A program made the position numbers and the translations under genes. A DNA stretch of 6,093 bases from Thermoplasmata archaeon (GTDB taxonomy: Archaea > Thermoplasmatota > Thermoplasmata > Lutacidiplasmatales > UBA184): the NCBI GenBank assembly GCA_022749905.1, contig JAKIWU010000080.1, positions 1 to 6,093 of the forward strand, written 5' to 3'. The stretch's first letter is position 1. Each line of letters opens with the position of its first letter. Shown piece after piece: positions 5,767 through 6,093 of this stretch. The notes beneath the pieces are model-generated. The model saw only the letters and a program-made list of their open reading frames with translations. It was not told the DNA's origin and made no database searches.

Positions 5767-6093
5767 ATGACCGAAGGGCATCCCTCGAAACCGGACCCGG
5801 ACGCCGAGGTCACGGAGGCCTCGATCGCGGTCCATTGGAAGGAGGAGGCCTTCATCGACCCGCCTGCGTCGTTCGTCGCGCAGGCGAACCTCTCCGATCC
5901 CCGCGTGCTCGAGCGGTTCACCCTCGATCGCTTTCCGGAGTACTACCGCGAATTTTCAGACCTCCTCACGTGGGACGCACCCTGGTCCCAGATCCTCGAC
6001 GCGAGCCGAGCGCCGTTCTACCGATGGTTCGTGGGTGGACGCCTCAATGCGAGCGCGAACTGCGTGGACCGCCACCTAGGACGCCGTGGCGAC
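5767..6093 (+). CDS. AMP-forming acetyl-CoA (short-chain acyl-CoA) synthetase, N-terminal part, cut by the window edge
   Basis: The first 109 residues of an acetyl-CoA synthetase-type acyl-adenylate-forming enzyme. It activates acetate, or a similar acid such as propionate, with ATP and CoA, giving acyl-CoA, AMP and pyrophosphate. The N-terminal family domain is clear: RFPEYYREFSDLLTWDAPWS (55-74) followed by LDASRAPFYRWFVGGRLNAS (77-96) and NCVDRHL (98-104), the conserved run that leads into the adenylation domain. The frame is open to the window end, so the ATP-binding and C-terminal lysine domains cannot be seen. The ATG at 5767 is the natural start, with about 20 variable residues before the conserved VHWKEEAF. 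There is no strong Shine-Dalgarno. It is the only plus-strand gene and diverges from the hydrolase. Substrate preference cannot be judged from this part, so acetate is an assumption and a gene symbol is withheld. Confidence 0.92.
   Translation, partial: MTEGHPSKPDPDAEVTEASIAVHWKEEAFIDPPASFVAQANLSDPRVLERFTLDRFPEYYREFSDLLTWDAPWSQILDASRAPFYRWFVGGRLNASANCVDRHLGRRGD

Overview
This GC-rich window (about two thirds G+C by eye) looks like the chromosome of an archaeon. Three things point that way: an archaeal-type diphthine-ammonia ligase (Dph6), a split purine amidotransferase (small PurS next to a stand-alone PurL), and a TATA-type promoter placed about 26 bases before an ATG, as expected for a leaderless archaeal mRNA. 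A high-GC member of the Thermoplasmatota is my best guess, but this is inference from gene content and base composition only.

Layout. Six genes lie on the minus strand and one on the plus strand. Read in the minus direction from the right: an alpha/beta hydrolase (4823-5671), purS (4454-4720), purL (2119-4449), dph6 (1398-2108), a class I SAM-dependent methyltransferase (610-1374), then the N-terminal third of a methylmalonyl-CoA mutase large subunit that runs off the left edge (1-523). At the right edge, diverging from the hydrolase, is the start of an AMP-forming acetyl-CoA synthetase (5767-6093, cut by the window end).

Transcription. purS, purL, dph6 and the methyltransferase are separated by only 4, 10 and 23 bases and are probably one operon. 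A weak TATA-like site precedes purS. The mutase gene has a clear promoter of its own in the 86-base gap upstream. The hydrolase and the synthetase share a 95-base divergent gap if the hydrolase begins at the GTG I prefer. No gap exceeds about 100 bases, and I see no RNA gene, mobile element, CRISPR array or tandem repeat.

Function. PurS and PurL carry out the FGAM synthetase step of de novo purine synthesis; the glutaminase partner PurQ is not in the window. Dph6 completes diphthamide on elongation factor 2. The mutase and the acyl-CoA synthetase belong to short-chain acyl-CoA metabolism (propionate/methylmalonate and acetate/propionate activation), though nothing here proves that they act together. 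The window reads as ordinary core metabolism. I find no convincing sign of an undescribed system; the points worth a second look are small: promoter-proximal dyads, one mutase substitution, and the purine/diphthamide gene linkage.
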